Assembly (NCBI GenBank): GCA_023139655.1
Contig: JAGLNE010000015.1
Coordinates: forward strand, 1-16,335
DNA length: 16,335 nucleotides
Direction of reading: 5' to 3'
From: Candidatus Parcubacteria bacterium
GTDB lineage: Bacteria > Patescibacteriota > Patescibacteriia > Patescibacteriales > UBA12075
A program made the position numbers and the translations under genes. The notes beneath the pieces are model-generated. The model was not told where the DNA came from. It did not search any database and saw nothing but the letters and a program-made list of their open reading frames with translations. Below are positions 13,197-16,335 of the stretch, piece after piece. How positions within the stretch are numbered: position 1 is the stretch's first letter; each line of letters opens with the position of its first letter.

Positions 13197-13257
13197 TTGT
13201 TTTTTTAGGGTAAAATGTGTTATAATATTGACAGAAATTAATTATTTTAGACATAAT
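13197..13257 (+). promoter_or_regulatory. Two overlapping sigma70-type promoters for the PAS/Cache operon
   Basis: One pair is TTGTTT (13197-13202) with TATAAT (13221-13226), 18-bp spacer. The second is a perfect TTGACA (13228-13233) with CATAAT (13252-13257), 18-bp spacer. They lie immediately after the kinase stop and about 100-130 bp before the PAS gene. No 11-bp repeat like that at 9028 is present here. Confidence 0.6.
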
Positions 13258-13279
13258 AATCGCAATCCCATGTTTAGCC

Positions 13280-13347
13280 AAGGAGGAGTTTTTTATTTAA
13301 TTTTTAGGCAAATCTTAAGATTGTCCGGTTTTTAGTCGGCTTTTTTT
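13280..13347 (+). promoter_or_regulatory. Leader with an SD-like run lacking a start codon and a weak T-tailed hairpin
   Basis: AAGGAGGAG (13280-13288) is followed by T/A-rich sequence with no ATG/GTG/TTG at SD distance. Further on, CCG and CGG around GTTTTTAGT are followed by seven T (13341-13347), a weak terminator-like structure just before ATG 13356. It may be a degraded small gene or a leader element. Confidence 0.25.
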
Positions 13348-13355
13348 ATAAATTT

Positions 13356-14633
13356 ATGGCAAAACAAGAAAAAGATATTTTAAATAGTGAGGAGTATGAA
13401 AAAATTATAGAAAGCACTAGTGATTTGATCGCGGTTACAAAATTTAATCTAAAAGTAAACTTTTTGTACTTAAATTCTTCTTATACAAAATTGTTGGGCT
13501 ATAATTGCAATAAACTGCTTGGCAAATCCGGATCAGACCTTATTCATATGGATGATAAAAAAAGATTGTCATCCCTTTTAAAAAAATATATTCGCGTTAA
13601 AGCAAAAAAAATATTAACCGGAGAGGATTTGGAAGCCAGTGAAAAAATAGAATATCGCATTAAAGACAAGTCAGGAGATTGGCGCAATATGGAATGTGTA
13701 GTTAATCTTTTGGGCAATAAATTGTTGTTTGTTTCCAGGGATGTTACTGATCGCAAGCAGGTCGAGAAGGCCCTAAAGGAGAGTGAAAAAAAATTCCGGG
13801 ATGTAGTGCTTAGCTCAGCCGATTGGATTTGGGAAATTGATGCTACCGGCAAATATGCTTACGCCTCTGGACGAGTGGAACAAATTTTGGGCTATACGCC
13901 CGAAGAACTTATTGGAAAAACACCATTTGAGCTAATGTCCAAGGAAGAGGCAAGGCGTGTCGGCGGGATTTTTCAAAAGATTATTTCTGACAGAAAAGCA
14001 ATAGTTGATTTGGAAAATTGGAATTTGACCAAAAAGGGAGCGCTTATTTGTCTTTTAACCAACGCCGTGCCGCTAATAGATAGCAACGGCGAGTTGGTCG
14101 GTTATCGGGGCGTAGATAAGGATATTACCGAGCGCAAGCAAACCGAGGAAAAAATATTAGATTCAGCCAAGGAATGGTCAAAAACTTTTGATTCTATGGC
14201 CGATGGCGTGTCTTTGCATAGCCCTGATCTTACTATTATCAATGCGAATCAGTCTTTGTGTGATATGTTGGATAAAACCAAGGAAGAGTTAATCGGTAAA
14301 AAATGTTTTTCAATTTTTCATGATAAAAATCAGCCGATAGCCAAATGTCCCATGTCGGTTGCTTTAAAAAGCAAGAAAGAGGAGCGAGTGGAAATTTTTG
14401 AGCCAAAATTTGATAAGTGGTTGTCGGTTTATACTTCGCCAATTATAAATAAAGATGGCCAAGTAGTAAAGATTATTCACGTTGTCCGTGACATTACCGA
14501 GCGCAAACAGGCCGAGGAAGAGGTTAATAAAAGAAATTTGGAGCTGAAAAAGGCTAATAGGTTGATGGTGGGCCGGGAGCTTAAGATGATCGAGCTGAAG
14601 AAAAAAGTTAAAGAACTAAAAGCAAATAATTAA
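13356..14633 (+). CDS. Triple PAS-domain sensor protein without an output domain
   Basis: The 425-residue soluble protein holds three PAS/PAC modules, at about 12-135, 145-262 and 270-385. Each ends with the PAC signature (SRDVTDRKQ, DKDITERKQ, VRDITERKQ). PAS3 has Cys317 and Cys331 in GKKCFSIFHDKNQPIAKCP, a pattern recalled from redox- or metal-linked PAS domains. The last 40 residues are a coiled coil with RLMVGRELKMIELKKKVKEL, the sort of linker that normally leads into a kinase or cyclase domain, but the protein stops there with a clean TAA. No transmembrane segment. It is followed 6 nt later by the membrane sensor gene, so the two are likely co-translated and may work together. There is no SD; ATG follows a TATAAA stretch. 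Confidence 0.85.
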   Translation: MAKQEKDILNSEEYEKIIESTSDLIAVTKFNLKVNFLYLNSSYTKLLGYNCNKLLGKSGSDLIHMDDKKRLSSLLKKYIRVKAKKILTGEDLEASEKIEYRIKDKSGDWRNMECVVNLLGNKLLFVSRDVTDRKQVEKALKESEKKFRDVVLSSADWIWEIDATGKYAYASGRVEQILGYTPEELIGKTPFELMSKEEARRVGGIFQKIISDRKAIVDLENWNLTKKGALICLLTNAVPLIDSNGELVGYRGVDKDITERKQTEEKILDSAKEWSKTFDSMADGVSLHSPDLTIINANQSLCDMLDKTKEELIGKKCFSIFHDKNQPIAKCPMSVALKSKKEERVEIFEPKFDKWLSVYTSPIINKDGQVVKIIHVVRDITERKQAEEEVNKRNLELKKANRLMVGRELKMIELKKKVKELKANN

Positions 14634-14639
14634 AAATAA

Positions 14640-16335
14640 ATGAGTTTAATAAAATATAAAAAGAGAATATTGATTTTTGGTTTGGCGGTTTCGTTGCTAA
14701 TGCCGTTTAGTTTGGCTTTGGCGGAAGAGAAAAAAGAAAGCTTTGAAGAGCTGTCAATAAAGCTAAGGGCTTTGCAGGTAGCTGGGCAGGTAGAAGAATA
14801 TTTAAAAAATAATCCGGATTTAACCATTAAAGAACTGCAAGTAGACCTGGTTTTTAAGAGGATAGCTGTTCAGCGGGTTGGAGAAACCGGCTACACGGCT
14901 ATAGTTGATGTTAATTCCGGGTATTTTTATTTTCATCCGCAAGAAGCTTTAGTTAACACTGACACACACGCGTTAAAAGGTAATTTGTCTAATTGGTGGG
15001 AAATTATAAGGCAAACTATTGGCGATCAGTGTAGAGAGTCTTCAGGCCTTTATAATTGGCAGGAAGACGATGGCTCTGTTACTGAAAAGTATATGTATTT
15101 GGCCTGCGTTGACGGCGCGACCGCGGATGGTAAAAATTTGTTTGTGGGTGCGACCGCGTATTTGGATGAATATAAGGAGATAGGGAAAACAGCAGTAGAG
15201 AATAAGGGCACGCAAGTTTTGATGGCACGGGAGGGTCTGTTAAATAATGCTAAAAATGTCGCGGAAAAAATTGAATTAGTAGTTAATGGTTTCAGCCGCG
15301 ACATAAGGTCACTGTCTCAAACTATTGGTATAAGGAATTTGCTTAGTCAGGTTCAACAAGAGGGAATACTTACAAACACAGAAACTGAAAAAAAGTTTTA
15401 TCCCGCGGACAAGGAATTATATTGGCAAAATGTGTATGAATATTTTTCGCGTTTTTACAGCCAAAATATGGACGAAATTGACGCGGTTAGATTGTTTGAT
15501 AAAAACGGCTACATAGTTTGCGGTTCAGTGCTGGGTGAAGAGGATGTTAACGATTATAAGGGAGATAAGTCCTGGTTTCGTGACGTTATGAACCCCGCGA
15601 TTGTCAAAAATAACGAAGTTTATGTTTCGCCGATCAACATTGCCAACCGGACAAATTCCCCCGCTCTTAGGTACATTGTGCCGATTGAAATGAATGGGGA
15701 AAGACTAGGGTTGGTAATCATTAATTTTAAAGCTAATGCGGTCTATAGCGACTTTAATAAGGAAAATAACATATTTTTTTTGGATAAGGCCTACGAAAAC
15801 TCCGAAGGTGAGATAACCACCGATTGGGTAGTAGTTCTGGCGGATTCCCGCAACCCAAGCCAGACGCTGGACGAAAGCCGATCGGCCGCGTCCTTAATTG
15901 GGCCGGATCAAATTGCAAGCAATAGCGGGTACCTTGAATTTTTAGAAGAAGGCCGGGAATGGGCCGGAGCTTATCAGAAGGTCAATGTTTTGGGAAGGGA
16001 GTGGTACGTTGTAAGCGTGCTGGAAAAAGACCTTTTAAAAACCGAGCCCCAAACGGAGAGTGAGAAAGAAATTGATTTGGCCGTAGTTATTTATTGGTTA
16101 TTTGGAGGGTTGGCGGCTGTTTTTTTGATTTTATTTATTTTTCACCGATTTGGCATAACCACGATTGAAAAAAACACGATTTTTTATTTGCTTGGAGCGG
16201 CGCTGTTGATAATTATAGTGTTGTTTATATTCAGCACTTGGCAAATAACGCAAAGTATGAAAAATGAGACAAAAAGAGCCGCGACTGAAGCGCTGGAAGC
16301 GGTGGCCGTGTCCCGGGCGGAACATGTTAATACAT
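14640..16335 (+). CDS. Membrane sensor with Cache-like extracytoplasmic region (3' truncated by window)
   Basis: An open frame runs from ATG 14640, 6 nt after the PAS gene stop, to the window edge with no stop (565 codons visible). The N-terminus is a signal peptide or anchor (about 1-28, ending ALA before EE). Residues about 30-480 are predicted outside the membrane and show Cache-like features: GETGYTAIVDVNSGYFYFHPQE with a following NWWEIIRQ, then a long helix and a second segment with RLFDKNGYIVCGSVLG, KSWFRDVM, EVYVSPINIA and IPIEMNGERLGLVIINF-type strands. Two membrane segments follow (about 481-503 and 514-535), and the chain then seems to enter another extracytoplasmic helix, so further sensor and output domains probably lie beyond the edge. 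Kinase, cyclase or chemoreceptor output cannot be told. No SD. Confidence 0.8.
   Translation, partial: MSLIKYKKRILIFGLAVSLLMPFSLALAEEKKESFEELSIKLRALQVAGQVEEYLKNNPDLTIKELQVDLVFKRIAVQRVGETGYTAIVDVNSGYFYFHPQEALVNTDTHALKGNLSNWWEIIRQTIGDQCRESSGLYNWQEDDGSVTEKYMYLACVDGATADGKNLFVGATAYLDEYKEIGKTAVENKGTQVLMAREGLLNNAKNVAEKIELVVNGFSRDIRSLSQTIGIRNLLSQVQQEGILTNTETEKKFYPADKELYWQNVYEYFSRFYSQNMDEIDAVRLFDKNGYIVCGSVLGEEDVNDYKGDKSWFRDVMNPAIVKNNEVYVSPINIANRTNSPALRYIVPIEMNGERLGLVIINFKANAVYSDFNKENNIFFLDKAYENSEGEITTDWVVVLADSRNPSQTLDESRSAASLIGPDQIASNSGYLEFLEEGREWAGAYQKVNVLGREWYVVSVLEKDLLKTEPQTESEKEIDLAVVIYWLFGGLAAVFLILFIFHRFGITTIEKNTIFYLLGAALLIIIVLFIFSTWQITQSMKNETKRAATEALEAVAVSRAEHVNT

Noticed and set aside
13270..13335. 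21-codon frame starting ATG 13270
   Set aside because: No SD before its ATG, the SD-like run lies inside the frame, and the product resembles nothing; kept only as leader sequence.
13544..13852. Minus-strand 102-codon open frame
   Set aside because: Shadow of the PAS gene; the plus-strand frame has clear PAS/PAC motifs.
14614..14827. Minus-strand open frame near the PAS/sensor junction
   Set aside because: Antisense to the signal-peptide region of the membrane sensor gene, whose forward frame is open to the window edge.
15050..15304. Minus-strand 84-codon open frame
   Set aside because: It is antisense to the Cache-type sensor gene, whose plus-strand frame continues through with plausible domain sequence; no SD or promoter on the minus strand.

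Overview
This window looks like a chromosomal piece of an uncultivated Candidate Phyla Radiation (Patescibacteria, probably Parcubacteria-like) bacterium. The inference rests on moderate-to-low GC, lysine- and isoleucine-rich proteins, small genes, mixed Shine-Dalgarno and apparently leaderless starts, and degenerate intergenic repeats of the type I recall from that group. No rRNA, tRNA, CRISPR array or transposase gene was seen.

Left part (1-2700, + strand): the tail of an unidentified protein, repeat debris and a terminator, a PIG-L/LmbE-type deacetylase, a GT4 glycosyltransferase, and a small Cys-rich protein with its own strong ribosome binding site and terminator.

Middle part (2700-8120, - strand): a cytoplasmic carbohydrate island. 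Read in transcription order it holds a GH130 beta-mannoside phosphorylase/hydrolase-like enzyme, a MITE-like palindromic repeat, a two-domain protein (GT4 fused to an alpha/alpha-barrel domain), a terminator, a SAM methyltransferase-like protein, a GH100-like enzyme, and a terminator with a strong palindrome. None of these enzymes has an export signal, so an intracellular (possibly mannose-containing) glycan or compatible solute is the likely substrate or product.

Right part (8160-16335, + strand): a signalling region. An OmpR-type response regulator is followed by a terminator, an array of seven 11-bp direct repeats and a TATAAT box. Then come a GNAT-fold protein, a clear homologue of pyruvoyl-dependent histidine decarboxylase, and a polytopic membrane histidine kinase whose start overlaps the decarboxylase end. 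The regulator and kinase thus bracket two small-molecule enzymes, with a likely regulator-binding array in front of the enzymes. This is the best candidate for an undescribed system: production and sensing of a decarboxylated, perhaps acylated, amine. A second transcription unit follows, with a kinase-less triple-PAS protein and a large membrane sensor with Cache-like segments that runs off the window.

Identifications come from reading motifs by eye. Family-level calls are firm for the GH130, HdcA-like, OmpR, histidine kinase, PAS, GT4 and PIG-L proteins. Substrates and regulatory links are inference.
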